Below are positions 43,351 through 51,585 of a stretch of 64,000 bases of DNA, in pieces (the stretch's first letter is position 1; each line of letters begins with the position of its first letter). The notes under the pieces are model-generated. The model was not told where the DNA came from. It worked only from the letters and a program-made list of their open reading frames with translations, and made no database searches. The position numbers were made by a program, and so were the translations under genes. The DNA comes from Alphaproteobacteria bacterium (lineage in GTDB: Bacteria > Pseudomonadota > Alphaproteobacteria > Reyranellales > Reyranellaceae), in assembly GCA_016869975.1 (NCBI GenBank), contig VGCZ01000002.1:119465-183464 (forward strand), in the 5' to 3' direction.

Positions 43351-44105
43351 AGACCTTCCGCTCCATCGTCATCACCGGCGCATCGTCGGGCATCGGCGAA
43401 GCGCTGGCGCTCGACTATGCCCAGTCGGGCAATCGGCTGGCGCTGGGCGGCCGCGACGCGGCGCGACTCGAAGCCGTCGCTGACGCCTGCCGCGCGCGTG
43501 GCGCCGAGGTCGACGCGCGTACGATCGACATCGCCGACCGCGAGGCCATGGCGCAGTGGCTGCGCGCGCAGGACGCGGCGCGTCCGGTCGACCTGGTGAT
43601 CGCCAACGCCGGCATCTCGATCGAGAAGGGCAAGGGCCAGGGCATCGACGAGGAGCGCACGCGGCGCACCTTCGCGGTCAATCTTGAGGGCACCTTCAAC
43701 ACGGTGTTCCCGCTGCTCGAGGCGATGCGCGCGCGTCGCAATGGCCAGATCGGCCTTGTCGCCTCGCTCGCCGGCTTTATCGGCCTGCCGCGCGCCGCAG
43801 CCTACAACGGCAGCAAGGCGGCGATGCGCGTCTGGGGCGAGTCGATCCGCCACCAGCTGCGTCCCGATAATGTCGGCGTCAGCGTCATCTGCCCGGGATT
43901 CGTCGAGAGCCGCATCACCGTGGGCAACGACTTCCCGATGCCCTTCATGATGACCGCCGCCCGCGCCTCGGCGATCATCCGCAACGGCCTCGCCAACGAC
44001 CGCGCCCGCATCGCCTTTCCCCTGGGCACGAAGGCAGCCGTCTGGTTCGGCGCGACACTTCCGGGTAACGCGACCGATTGGCTGCTACGAAAGTTCTCGC
44101 GTTAG
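43347..44105 (+). CDS. Short-chain dehydrogenase/reductase
   Basis: A 252-residue classical SDR with the cofactor loop TGASSGIG, NAGI, the catalytic Ser in LVASLAGF and YNGSK. VICPGFVESRIT follows. Length and C-terminus resemble the YdfG/SDR5C-like group. It is translationally coupled to the SixA-like gene. The substrate is unknown. It converges on fabF with a perfect hairpin repeat in the 36-bp gap. Confidence 0.88.
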   Translation: MKTFRSIVITGASSGIGEALALDYAQSGNRLALGGRDAARLEAVADACRARGAEVDARTIDIADREAMAQWLRAQDAARPVDLVIANAGISIEKGKGQGIDEERTRRTFAVNLEGTFNTVFPLLEAMRARRNGQIGLVASLAGFIGLPRAAAYNGSKAAMRVWGESIRHQLRPDNVGVSVICPGFVESRITVGNDFPMPFMMTAARASAIIRNGLANDRARIAFPLGTKAAVWFGATLPGNATDWLLRKFSR

Positions 44106-44106
44106 T

Positions 44107-44134
44107 CCTTCTCCCCGCCTTCGCGGGGAGAAGG
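44107..44134. terminator. Bidirectional terminator hairpin (CCTTCTCCCCGC repeat)
   Basis: A perfect 12-bp stem, CCTTCTCCCCGC / GCGGGGAGAAGG, with a CTTC tetraloop, between the convergent SDR and fabF stops. Confidence 0.78.
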
Positions 44135-44141
44135 AAGACAG

Positions 44142-45401
44142 TCACACCGCGCCGAACAACACGCTGGCGTTGGTGCCGCCGAAGCCGAAGGAGTTGGAGA
44201 GCGCGTAGCGTACCTTGCGTTGCTTGGCGACCTTGGGCACGAGGTCGATGTCGCAGCCGTCCGACGGATCGTCGAGGTTGAGCGTCGGCGGCACGGTCTG
44301 GTCGGTGATCGACTTGATGGCGAAGATCGCCTCGATCGCGCCGGCGGCGCCCAGCAAGTGGCCGGTGGCCGACTTGGTCGAGGACATCGACAGCTTGTAG
44401 GCGTCGGCGCCGAACAGACGCTTCACGGCGCCGAGCTCGATCTCGTCGCCTAGCGGCGTGCTGGTGCCGTGCGCGTTGACGTAGTCGATCTTGTCGGTCG
44501 TCAGCCCCGCGCGCTTGAGCGCCGCGCGCATCGAGCGGAAGCCACCATCGCCATCCTCGGCCGGCGCCGTGATGTGGTAGGCGTCGCCCGACAGGCCATA
44601 GCCCAGGACCTCGGCGTAGATCTTGGCGCCGCGCTTCCTGGCGTGCTCGTACTCCTCGAGGATGACGGCGCCGGCGCCCTCGCCCATGACGAAGCCGTCG
44701 CGGCCCTTGTCCCATGGGCGCGACGCGCGCTCGGGCGTGTCGTTGTAGCCGGTCGACAGCGCCTTGCAGGCGTTGAAGCCGGCGATGCCGATGCGGCACA
44801 CGGTGGCTTCGGCGCCGCCGGCGACCATGACATCGGCGTCGTCGAACGCGATCAGGCGGGCGGCGTCGCCGATGGCGTGCGCGCCGGTCGAGCAGGCGGT
44901 GACGACGGAATGGTTCGGTCCCTTGAAGCCGAACTTGATCGAGACCTGGCCCGAGGCGAGGTTGATCAGCGCCGAGGGGATGAAGAACGGGCTCAGCCGG
45001 CGCGGGCCGCGCTCCTGCAGGGTCACCGAGGCCTCGAAGATCGTCTGCAGGCCGCCGATGCCCGAGCCGATCAGCACGCCGGTGCGCTCCTTCTGCTCGT
45101 CGCTCGGCGCGGTCCAGCCCGCGTCCTCGACGGCCTGTGTCGCCGCAGCCATGCCGTAGATGATGAACTGGTCGACCTTCCGCTGGTCCTTCGGCAGCAT
45201 GTAGAGGTCGGCGTTGAAATGGCCGTTGGCCTTGTCGCCCGCCGGCACGTTGCCGGCGATCTTGGTCGGCAGGTCAGACACGTCGAAGCCCTGGACGGCG
45301 CGGATGCCGGACTTGGATTCGAGCAAGCCGCGCCACGTGGTGTCGACGCCGTCGCCCAGCGGCGTCACCATGCCCATGCCCGTCACGACCACGCGTCGCA
45401 T
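44142..45401 (-). CDS. fabF: 3-oxoacyl-[acyl-carrier-protein] synthase II
   Basis: A 419-residue condensing enzyme of fatty acid synthesis that elongates acyl-ACP with malonyl-ACP. The Cys-His-His triad is C170 in VTACSTGAH, H311 in NAHGTSTPLGD and H348 in ATGHLLGAAG. MRRVVVTGMGMVTPLG is the usual start. It lies 83 bp downstream of acpP with a long hairpin between. The fabD/fabG and mltG genes that often flank this pair are not adjacent. Confidence 0.97.
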   Translation of the reverse strand: MRRVVVTGMGMVTPLGDGVDTTWRGLLESKSGIRAVQGFDVSDLPTKIAGNVPAGDKANGHFNADLYMLPKDQRKVDQFIIYGMAAATQAVEDAGWTAPSDEQKERTGVLIGSGIGGLQTIFEASVTLQERGPRRLSPFFIPSALINLASGQVSIKFGFKGPNHSVVTACSTGAHAIGDAARLIAFDDADVMVAGGAEATVCRIGIAGFNACKALSTGYNDTPERASRPWDKGRDGFVMGEGAGAVILEEYEHARKRGAKIYAEVLGYGLSGDAYHITAPAEDGDGGFRSMRAALKRAGLTTDKIDYVNAHGTSTPLGDEIELGAVKRLFGADAYKLSMSSTKSATGHLLGAAGAIEAIFAIKSITDQTVPPTLNLDDPSDGCDIDLVPKVAKQRKVRYALSNSFGFGGTNASVLFGAV

Positions 45402-45438
45402 CGGCTCTCCCCGGTCCGTCGATCAATCCAGCCAGACA

Positions 45439-45475
45439 CGCGAACGCCGGCCATCGGCGATGGCCGGCGTTCGCG
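45439..45475 (-). terminator. Strong hairpin between acpP and fabF
   Basis: CGCGAACGCCGGCCATCG is followed after one base by its exact reverse complement: about 16 pairable bases and a small loop. It starts nine bases after the acpP stop on the minus strand. There is no U tract, so it may be a partial terminator or an mRNA-stabilising 3' end that raises acpP over fabF. Confidence 0.65.
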
Positions 45476-45484
45476 CGAAACCAC

Positions 45485-45718
45485 TCAGGAGTTGGCCTCG
45501 ATGAACTTGATGGCGTCGCCGACGGTCTGGATCTTCTCGGCGGCGTCGTCGGGGATCTCCACGCCGAACTCTTCCTCGAAGGCCATGACCAGCTCGACGG
45601 TGTCGAGGCTGTCGGCGCCCAGATCGTCGATGAACTTCGCCTCCGGCTTCACCTGGCCGTCCTCGACGCCGAGATGCTCGATGACGATCTTCTTCACGCG
45701 GTCGGCGACGTCGCTCAT
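45485..45718 (-). CDS. acpP: Acyl carrier protein
   Basis: A 77-residue acidic helical protein starting [18 protein letters not shown]. The phosphopantetheine attachment Ser is S37 in [10 protein letters not shown]. Length and motif are canonical. It carries growing acyl chains for fatty acid synthesis. The frame is open further upstream, but ATG 45718 has GAGGGA upstream and matches the family start. It is cotranscribed with fabF. Confidence 0.97.
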   Translation of the reverse strand: MSDVADRVKKIVIEHLGVEDGQVKPEAKFIDDLGADSLDTVELVMAFEEEFGVEIPDDAAEKIQTVGDAIKFIEANS

Positions 45719-45897
45719 TGTTTTTCCCTCACTCACGATCTCTCGTCGCCGCTCGCTCCGGCGCCGTTCACAGGCACGCCGCCGACGCGGAGTCGGCGCC
45801 AATGGAGGCGCTTCGTAACACGTTTCCCCGGGCAAGGCCAGCGGCCGAGATCGGAGTGAAATCAAGGAGATGCGGGGATTCCCACCGCCTCTTCTGC

Positions 45898-46050
45898 CCT
45901 TCTCCCCGCGAAGGCGGGGAGAAGGTGCCGAGCGCCAGCGAGGCGGCTGAGGGGCTTCTCGTACAACGACCAAGGGCGTCGTTGTGGAGGCTCCGCGAAG
46001 CCCCTCATCCGCCCTTCGGCCACCTTCTCCCCGCCTTCGCGGGGAGAAGG
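45898..46050. repeat. Composite palindromic intergenic repeat, about 150 bp
   Basis: The segment starts with CCTTCTCCCCGCGAAGGCGG and ends with CCGCCTTCGCGGGGAGAAGG. Inner arms also match: a GCGAGGCGGCTGAGGGGCTT-type left arm against AAGCCCCTCATCCGCC on the right. It fills most of the gap between the acpP promoter region and the DUF4139 gene. The outer arms are the same unit used as terminators at 44107 and 40454. Confidence 0.75.
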
Positions 46051-46058
46051 AAGACGCA

Positions 46059-48146
46059 TCAGCCGAGGCTGGCGACGTATTTGGACACTGCGTCGCGAGC
46101 GGTCTGGACCGTGACCTCGGCCTCGCTGCGGCGCTTGGCGAGCGCCTCGATCTCGGTTTCCTGGCGATCGAGCGTCGCGAGGTAGCGACGATGCAGGTCG
46201 GTCCCTGACGGCACGCGCCCGAGGTTGTCGCGGATACGGGCCTGCTCCTGCACGATGCGCTGGCGCTGGCCGTCGATCTCGCCCAGCACCTTCTCGGCGG
46301 CGACGACGGCGCCCTGGAGCTGGATCAGGCGGCTGAGCGCGTCGCGCGTCTTCTGGTCGAACTCCTTGGCGCGGGCGTAGAAGCCCACCCGCTCGACCTC
46401 GGCATCGACCAGCCGCAGCTCCTGCGACACGGTCTGTTCCTGCACCACCTCGAAGGTATAGGCCTCGCCGCCCTTCAGATCGAAGGGCACGCGATACTTG
46501 CCCTCGATCTGGCCGATGTCGGGGTTGACCGGCTTGGTGAGCTTCCAGCCCGCCAACCGCGGCGTCTCGACCAACAACTGGCGACCCTCGCGCGCCGGCG
46601 CGCGCACGCGGTAGGTCATGGTCTGGCGCTGCAAGGTCTCGTACTTCAGCACGCCGCCGGCGATGCTGCCGCGCACCAAGGTCTCGCTGCGCGCCTGATC
46701 GCGCTCGACGTTGATCTTCTGATCGAGCGCGTAGGACAGCAGCCGGTTCTCGCCCGGCGGCAGCGCGCCCAGGCGGGCGTCGCCGACATAGGTGATATCG
46801 CCCGAGCCCGGCGCGCCCTGGCGTTCGTAGATCGTGATCACACCAGGCGGCAGGCCGCTGGTGCCGTCATTGGCCATGCGCACAGAGGCCAGCGGGTGGC
46901 GCGCGCTGGTCTCGGGCTGATAGAGCGCCTGGCGCTTGACCGGCACGTCGCCGTTGATGATCGGCACCGACAAGGTGCGACCGTTGGCGACGGTCACCGG
47001 CGTCGGGAACTTGAACAGCACCTGGGTCAGCGCCTCCTGCGCCGCCACGGCCTCGGCCGGTGCCGCCATGTTGGTCGGCGCAGCACGGTCCACGTCGCGC
47101 ACGCCCGGCGCACCCATGCCAACGGCGCGGCCGTCGGCGCGGGTCTGCGCCGGCGGCGCCATCGCCGGCCGCGGCATCGTCGCCGGTGCCGGTGGCGGTG
47201 GCGGCGGCGGAAACGCCGTCTGGCCCGTATCGACGTTGGGCAGCAGGCGGCCGACGACCTCGACCGGCACTTCCGGCCGCTCGACGTAGTACGCGCGATA
47301 GAGCGCTTGGCGGAACATCACCGGCTGGCCGGACACGAGGGTCAGCTCGACGTTCTTCCAGTCCGTGCCGCTCAGGTTCTCGACCACCGCCCAACCCTGC
47401 AGCTGCGCCTTGGTCGCGGCGTCGTCGGCCGGCACGGTCAGGCGATAGGACGCCTTCCACAGCGGCGCGCTGACGATATAGGCGACGCGCACCGTGCGCC
47501 GGTCCTTGCCCTTCGAGGTCAGCTCGATGGTGCGCGCGTCCTTGGCGCGGTTGTTGGCGACGGCGGCCAGCGCACGCTGCACCTGCTCGCGCAAGGCGGG
47601 ATCCGCGAACTGCAGGTTCTCGGCGTCCTCCAGCACGAATTGCTGCAGGCCCTTCTCAGTCATCATGGTCACGCGATTGCGCGACTGCAGCGCGCGGCCC
47701 TCGGGCGTCATCACCGTCTCCGGCGTCACCGCCACGACGCGGCCGGTCATGGCGCGCGATCCGCCGATGCTGATCTCCGCCCCGCGCAGCGCGTTGAGCA
47801 GCGCCGCCGGCGAGCCCAGCGCGCCCTGGTCGAAGGGCAGGTCCTTGAAGGTCTGCGACAGCGGCTCGCGGCCGGCGAGATTGAGGCCGCCCACCCCGCC
47901 CTTGTCGTCGTAGACCACCAGGCTCTTGAGAACGTCGTCGACCTGCTCCAGCCCGACGGTGAGCTTCAGCGACGCGTCGCCCTCGACCGCGGCCTCGTAC
48001 TCGAAATAGCCGACACCGCCCGAGGACAGCATCACGCGCTTGAGCGCCAGCTCCTGGGCCAGCGCCGAGGTCGACATCAAAAGGGCGGCTCCCAGGGCCG
48101 CCAGTCCAAGCACGCGAGGAACACGGGTCATGGCGGCGGCAATCAT
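46059..48146 (-). CDS. DUF4139 domain-containing exported protein
   Basis: A 695-residue protein with a signal peptide ending near SALAQE. The N-terminal part is beta-rich ([15 protein letters not shown]). The DUF4139 core contains [10 protein letters not shown] and [25 protein letters not shown] Pro/Ala-rich linker with a run of eight Pro follows near residue 315, then a second beta domain. The C-terminus (about 610-695) is a coiled coil ([21 protein letters not shown]). AGGGGA six bases before the ATG supports this start. It is likely periplasmic; its function is unknown. Confidence 0.8.
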   Translation of the reverse strand: MIAAAMTRVPRVLGLAALGAALLMSTSALAQELALKRVMLSSGGVGYFEYEAAVEGDASLKLTVGLEQVDDVLKSLVVYDDKGGVGGLNLAGREPLSQTFKDLPFDQGALGSPAALLNALRGAEISIGGSRAMTGRVVAVTPETVMTPEGRALQSRNRVTMMTEKGLQQFVLEDAENLQFADPALREQVQRALAAVANNRAKDARTIELTSKGKDRRTVRVAYIVSAPLWKASYRLTVPADDAATKAQLQGWAVVENLSGTDWKNVELTLVSGQPVMFRQALYRAYYVERPEVPVEVVGRLLPNVDTGQTAFPPPPPPPAPATMPRPAMAPPAQTRADGRAVGMGAPGVRDVDRAAPTNMAAPAEAVAAQEALTQVLFKFPTPVTVANGRTLSVPIINGDVPVKRQALYQPETSARHPLASVRMANDGTSGLPPGVITIYERQGAPGSGDITYVGDARLGALPPGENRLLSYALDQKINVERDQARSETLVRGSIAGGVLKYETLQRQTMTYRVRAPAREGRQLLVETPRLAGWKLTKPVNPDIGQIEGKYRVPFDLKGGEAYTFEVVQEQTVSQELRLVDAEVERVGFYARAKEFDQKTRDALSRLIQLQGAVVAAEKVLGEIDGQRQRIVQEQARIRDNLGRVPSGTDLHRRYLATLDRQETEIEALAKRRSEAEVTVQTARDAVSKYVASLG

Positions 48147-48235
48147 GGGATCTCCCCTGAAGACAATGGCGGCGGATGATTGCGCGGCGATATTGGCACC
48201 TTTGCGGCGTCGCGGCGATAAAGCCGTGCAACGGC

Positions 48236-48264
48236 TTGACCCCTAACGGCGGCGCACCTATACC
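48236..48264 (+). promoter_or_regulatory. Promoter of tRNA-Cys
   Basis: TTGACC (48236-48241) and TATACC (48259-48264) are 17 bp apart, about 20 bp upstream of the tRNA. The boxes closely resemble those of the attenuator promoter at 24028-24056. Confidence 0.6.
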
Positions 48265-48283
48265 GCGTGGCGCCAGCGATGCC

Positions 48284-48357
48284 GGCCCGATGGCAGAATG
48301 GCTATGCAGAGGACTGCAAATCCTTTTATGTCGGTTCGATTCCGGCTCGGGCCTCCA
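48284..48357 (+). tRNA. tRNA-Cys (GCA)
   Basis: 74 nt including an encoded CCA. The acceptor stem GGCCCGA pairs with TCGGGCC. The anticodon loop CTGCAAA gives anticodon GCA, and the T loop GGTTCGATTCC is standard. Confidence 0.97.
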
Positions 48358-48467
48358 GCGCGTCCCCCCAGCGTGTCCCAAGGGGAGAATCCGCTTGCAA
48401 GCGCCTGCTGCGTCTGCAAGAAACCGCCCCGCGCTGGCGGACGTGACGTCGTCCGCCATGGCCGTGA

Positions 48468-48542
48468 TCCGGAGTAGCTCAGTGGTAGAGCAGGCGGCTG
48501 TTAACCGCCGGGTCGGGGGTTCGAATCCCTCCTCCGGAGCCA
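48468..48542 (+). tRNA. tRNA-Asn (GTT)
   Basis: 75 nt including an encoded CCA. The acceptor stem TCCGGAG pairs with CTCCGGA. The anticodon stem GGCGG/CCGCC holds loop CTGTTAA with anticodon GTT, and the T loop is GGTTCGAATCC. An accessory patch begins just downstream, so this gene may have been an integration site. Confidence 0.97.
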
Positions 48543-48663
48543 ATTCCCCTCCTCAGTCCTAAGCACGCTGACGATCATGTTTCGGGCCGTGGTGTAGCCG
48601 ACGGAAGCTCACTGCGACGACTCCAGTCTGGAACCAGAGCGTACGGGACGAACCCCTCACGCT

Positions 48664-48879
48664 TTATCCCCTCTCGAGAACCCGCGCGACATCGGTGCGA
48701 TCGAAGTCGGCACGGACGTATCGATAGCGATCACTGGAGTAATCCGTCGTTGCGGCAGCTTTCGGGTTGCGATCGAAAGCTGCCTCATGGTCGATAGGAT
48801 GCGACTCCGCCGGGCCACTCATGTTGGGGGATCCGAGGCGATACGCCGCCCCGATCTTGTCGAGCGCTGCAAGGAGCAT
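48664..48879 (-). CDS. Possible short or remnant gene downstream of tRNA-Asn
   Basis: The gap between tRNA-Asn and the ArsR gene (48543-49017) holds a minus-strand frame with codon-like composition. It is readable from about 48960 to TAA 48664, with the only ATG giving 71 residues at 48879 (MLLAALDKIGAAYRLGSPNM and so on). No ribosome binding site or family is recognised. It may be the C-terminal remnant of a lost gene. Nothing else is seen in this stretch except the ArsR operator. Confidence 0.3.
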   Translation of the reverse strand: MLLAALDKIGAAYRLGSPNMSGPAESHPIDHEAAFDRNPKAAATTDYSSDRYRYVRADFDRTDVARVLERG

Positions 48880-48998
48880 TCCCGGAAGGTGCCCGACAAC
48901 GGCTGGCGTTCGGATGCAGGTCCTGTCCCCGGTCGACCCAAGAATGAATGATCCATGACGACAGACCGTGCAATCTTGACTTGGAGTGCATCGTATAT

Positions 48999-49014
48999 TT
49001 AACTCTTCAGTTAA
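48999..49014. promoter_or_regulatory. ArsR-type operator
   Basis: TTAACTCTTCAGTTAA is a palindrome with 6-bp arms and a 4-bp spacer, ending three bases before the arsR ATG. Palindromes with TTAAC half-sites are what I recall upstream of ArsR-SRPBCC pairs. Confidence 0.6.
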
Positions 49015-49017
49015 TTT

Positions 49018-49389
49018 ATGAGACCGCTCTTCGACACCATGCCCGCCGACCAGCTCAGCACCACCTTCGCCGCTCTCGCCGATCCCACCCGGCGTGCCAT
49101 CCTCGCCCGCCTGGTGAAGGGCGAGGCGTCCGTCACCGAACTGGCCGAGCCGTTCGACATGAGCCTGCCCGCGGTGTCCAAGCATCTGAAGGTGCTGGAG
49201 GGCGCCGGGCTGATCACGCGCGGTCGGGAAGCGCAGTGGCGCCCGTGCAAGCTGGAGGCCGCGCCGTTGAGGGACGCCACGGACTGGCTCGACCAATATC
49301 GTCGCTTCTGGGAGCGGAGCTTCGATCGCCTCGACGCGCATCTGCGCGCCCTGCAGGCGAAAGAGAAGAAGCGTGGCCGCCGAAAGTAG
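49018..49389 (+). CDS. ArsR/SmtB family transcriptional regulator
   Basis: A 123-residue winged-helix repressor. LSTTFAALADPTRRAILARL is the standard ArsR opening, VTELAEPFDMSLPAVSKHLKVLEGAGLI the recognition helix, and ITRGREAQWRPCKL the wing. It belongs to the subgroup found upstream of SRPBCC/AHSA1 genes, not the metal-sensing one, since a metal CVC motif is absent. The ATG at 49039 is an alternative start. The overlapping SRPBCC partner is broken, so the regulator may be left controlling only itself. Confidence 0.88.
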   Translation: MRPLFDTMPADQLSTTFAALADPTRRAILARLVKGEASVTELAEPFDMSLPAVSKHLKVLEGAGLITRGREAQWRPCKLEAAPLRDATDWLDQYRRFWERSFDRLDAHLRALQAKEKKRGRRK

Positions 49390-49576
49390 GATTCCCGCCC
49401 GGCCGGGCCAGAGCGAGCTCGTGCTGACCCGCACTTTTGATGCCCCGCGCTCGATGGTCTATCGCGCCTGAGTCGAGATCGGGCAGGTCGAGGAATGGTG
49501 GGGGCCACAGGGCTTCACCATGGTCTCGTGCCAGACGGACGTGCGGCCCGGCGGGAACGCTTCGAGACGTACCTGA
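49373..49576 (+). pseudogene. Truncated SRPBCC/AHSA1-domain protein
   Basis: Starting at GTG 49373, overlapping arsR by 17 bp, the frame reads through SELVLTRTFDAPRSMVYRA, a TGA at 49469-49471 where the family has the AW tryptophan, then EEWWGPQGFTMVSC and DVRPGG. These are hallmarks of AHSA1-like START proteins. After about 65 codons it hits a second stop, where a palindromic-repeat fragment begins, so two thirds of the domain is missing. It is an ArsR partner gene destroyed by a nonsense change and a 3' truncation. Confidence 0.8.
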
Positions 49577-49577
49577 C

Positions 49578-49615
49578 TCCGTCACTCTGAGCGAAGCGAA
49601 AATCTCCCGGCGACA
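49578..49615. repeat. Half copy of the REP-like palindrome
   Basis: GTCACTCTGAGCGAAGCGAA followed by ATCTCCCGG matches one arm of the element at 36391. It lies at the 3' breakpoint of the SRPBCC pseudogene. Confidence 0.5.
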
Positions 49616-49722
49616 GCGACTCGTTGTAGCCCGCACTACCCAGCTGAACCATTGAACTGACCTGGTTCGAATCCATTTGAGCCGTAGGCTTCAGCGACTT
49701 GTCTCATTAGATAGGGTCGCAC

Positions 49723-50190
49723 ATGGCGCATCCAGCGGGTGAAGCGCAATCCAATCCCCTGGAGCTCGATTTCAACCGCCGCCTCAAGCTGGAATTCCAC
49801 GGTTCCAGCGTCACCTCCCACGCTGGCTAGCTGGCCTGTCGCGAACTCGATAACGCGCTCGGCCTGATGGCCATCGCCGGCCAGCACCTCGTCGTCGGGC
49901 GCACGGGCCGCAACAGTCGCCACGATCTGCTCGGCATGCTGCGGCAGTCTGTGTCCGATCGGCTTGCCGGATGCGAGGATGTGATCGACTCCGTTCACGA
50001 CCGGCGTTCGCCACGATCCATCGTACTCAATATGGATTCGAGCTTCAGCCCGACGCACGGCGAGCAGGAAGGCGCCGCCTACAACGGCCACTTCGCCTGC
50101 ACCTGCTGTAATCCGCTGTTCGTGTTCAACCAGTTCGGTGATCTGGAGTGTTCTGCGCTGGCGGGAAGACCGCACAGGCCGCCCATGGCT
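49723..50190 (+). pseudogene. Degenerate IS1380-family transposase remnant
   Basis: From ATG 49723 the frame reads NPLELDFNRRLKLEFHGSSV, the N-terminus typical of IS1380 transposases. A TAG stop at 49828-49830 interrupts it, then LRQSVSDRLAGCEDV. It then jumps directly to VHDRRSPRSIVLNMDSSFSP, THGEQEGAAYNGHFACTC and PLFVFNQFGDLE. About 80 residues between EDV and the VHDRRSP block are missing. Similarity ends near 50190. The element is inactive; no terminal repeats were identified. Confidence 0.82.
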
Positions 50191-50296
50191 TCCCCGCAGC
50201 CCGATGGAGTGATACACTTCATATTATTCTATAAATTCATCGGCAGTGAATTCGTCGGGGGGAACGTCGGGGCAAAGCTCTATCAGGAGCCGCGCA

Positions 50297-51583
50297 ATGA
50301 CCAACACCAGCGACCGGATCGAATGGCGGTTATCCTACGCGCTCGACGACTGGGCGGTGACCGCGAAGGAGGAGCGCGAGATCATCGCGCTGCTGGTGGC
50401 CGACCCGAACGCCTCGCAAACCGTGCTCGACATGCAGAAAAACGGGACGCTGCGCGACCTGTTCGACCGCGTCGATGACAACGACAACCTGCTGGAACTC
50501 GTGCAGGTGCTAGGCGGCGCCATCAACACGCCAAGCGCGATCATGGCCGCCGACAAGGAGTTGCAGGCGCGCGCGATGCGCATCGCGACGGGCAGCAAGC
50601 ACCCGCACGACGCGCAGACCTGGAAGAGCGTCTTCGCGGTGCAGGGCGACCTGCCCTACATGCTGCGGCTGTCGGCCGAGTTGCAGGCCAGCCTGCGCGC
50701 CTCGGCCGGCGGGAAGCCGCCCGGCGCCGGCTTCTCCCCCAAGCTGCTGCTGCTCGCGGCGAGCCTTGCCGGCAACCCGGACCAGCCGTTCAGCGGCCTC
50801 GGCGCGACCGGCTCGGACCCGCGCAAGCGAAGTGTCGGCGTGGTCGATTCGATCCTGCTGGCCGGCAAACACAAAGCGACGGTGGCGGAGTACTCCAACC
50901 CAATCCCCGGCAGCCTGGCGGGCTATCTCGCCTCGCTCACCGCGGCGCAGCGGCGCGACCAGGCGACGCTGCTGCTGACGCAGCCGATCTTCAGCGTGCT
51001 GCGGCATTCCTATCTCGGCACGCCGCCGAGCCGCGCCGAGCTGATGAAGCGGGCGGCCGCCGCGCATCGGCTGGAACCGGCGCTCATCGCCGCCTTCATC
51101 CTTGCCGAGCAGCGCGACCAGTCGGCGCTCGAGGATGCCAAGGACTACACCGCGGCGGTGGCCGGGCTGACCATGGCGAACACCTCGATCGGGCTTGGCC
51201 AGGTGGTGGTTTCCACCGCGCGCAAGCACGACCTGTTCGCCGACCTGCTGGAGCCTACGACGCGCAAGTCGCTGAGCCATCAGCAGATCGCCGCGCTGCT
51301 GGTGTCCGACGACTTCAACATCTTTTGCGTGGCGCGCTACCTTCGCATCGTCGCCGACCAGGCGAAGGGGCTGGCGGCCGCGGCCTTGCCGCAGACGGTG
51401 GCGAAGTTTCCCGGCCTGGTGTTCGCCGACTATGCCAAGCCATCCAAGGATTGGCCGGCCGACAATATCCGCGCACTCGGCTCCGAATACACGTCGACGG
51501 CGTGGGACGATCGGCTGTCACCCGGCTGGGGTGATTTCGTTTTCGAGGCATTCACTGATGTTCGCGCCAGCGGAGTCTTCTGA
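50297..51583 (+). CDS. Tse3-like type VI secretion muramidase effector
   Basis: A 428-residue protein without a signal peptide; ATG 50297 has AGGAG eight bases upstream. From memory it parallels Pseudomonas aeruginosa Tse3 along its whole length: a TSDRIEWRLSYALDDWAVT start, FSGLGATG, EYSNPI, GTPPSRAELM, then LAEQRDQSALEDAKDY with the likely catalytic E271. ANTSIGLGQVVVSTA, LVSDDFNIFCVARYLR and EYTSTAWDDRLSPGW follow. Tse3 is a lysozyme-fold enzyme that cleaves the glycan strand in the periplasm of rival cells. The next gene, two bases away, is a probable immunity protein. No secretion-system genes lie in the window. Confidence 0.87.
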   Translation: MTNTSDRIEWRLSYALDDWAVTAKEEREIIALLVADPNASQTVLDMQKNGTLRDLFDRVDDNDNLLELVQVLGGAINTPSAIMAADKELQARAMRIATGSKHPHDAQTWKSVFAVQGDLPYMLRLSAELQASLRASAGGKPPGAGFSPKLLLLAASLAGNPDQPFSGLGATGSDPRKRSVGVVDSILLAGKHKATVAEYSNPIPGSLAGYLASLTAAQRRDQATLLLTQPIFSVLRHSYLGTPPSRAELMKRAAAAHRLEPALIAAFILAEQRDQSALEDAKDYTAAVAGLTMANTSIGLGQVVVSTARKHDLFADLLEPTTRKSLSHQQIAALLVSDDFNIFCVARYLRIVADQAKGLAAAALPQTVAKFPGLVFADYAKPSKDWPADNIRALGSEYTSTAWDDRLSPGWGDFVFEAFTDVRASGVF

Positions 51584-51585
51584 CC

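Noticed and set aside
45898..46050. CRISPR-like repeat array
   Set aside because: The repeated units are inverted, not direct, and there are no regular spacers; it is a composite palindrome.
49469..49471. TGA in the SRPBCC frame read as selenocysteine
   Set aside because: The position is a conserved Trp, no SECIS-like hairpin follows, and the protein is truncated shortly afterwards anyway.
49636..50217. 193-codon minus-strand frame
   Set aside because: It is the antisense shadow of the IS1380 transposase remnant, whose motifs read on the plus strand.
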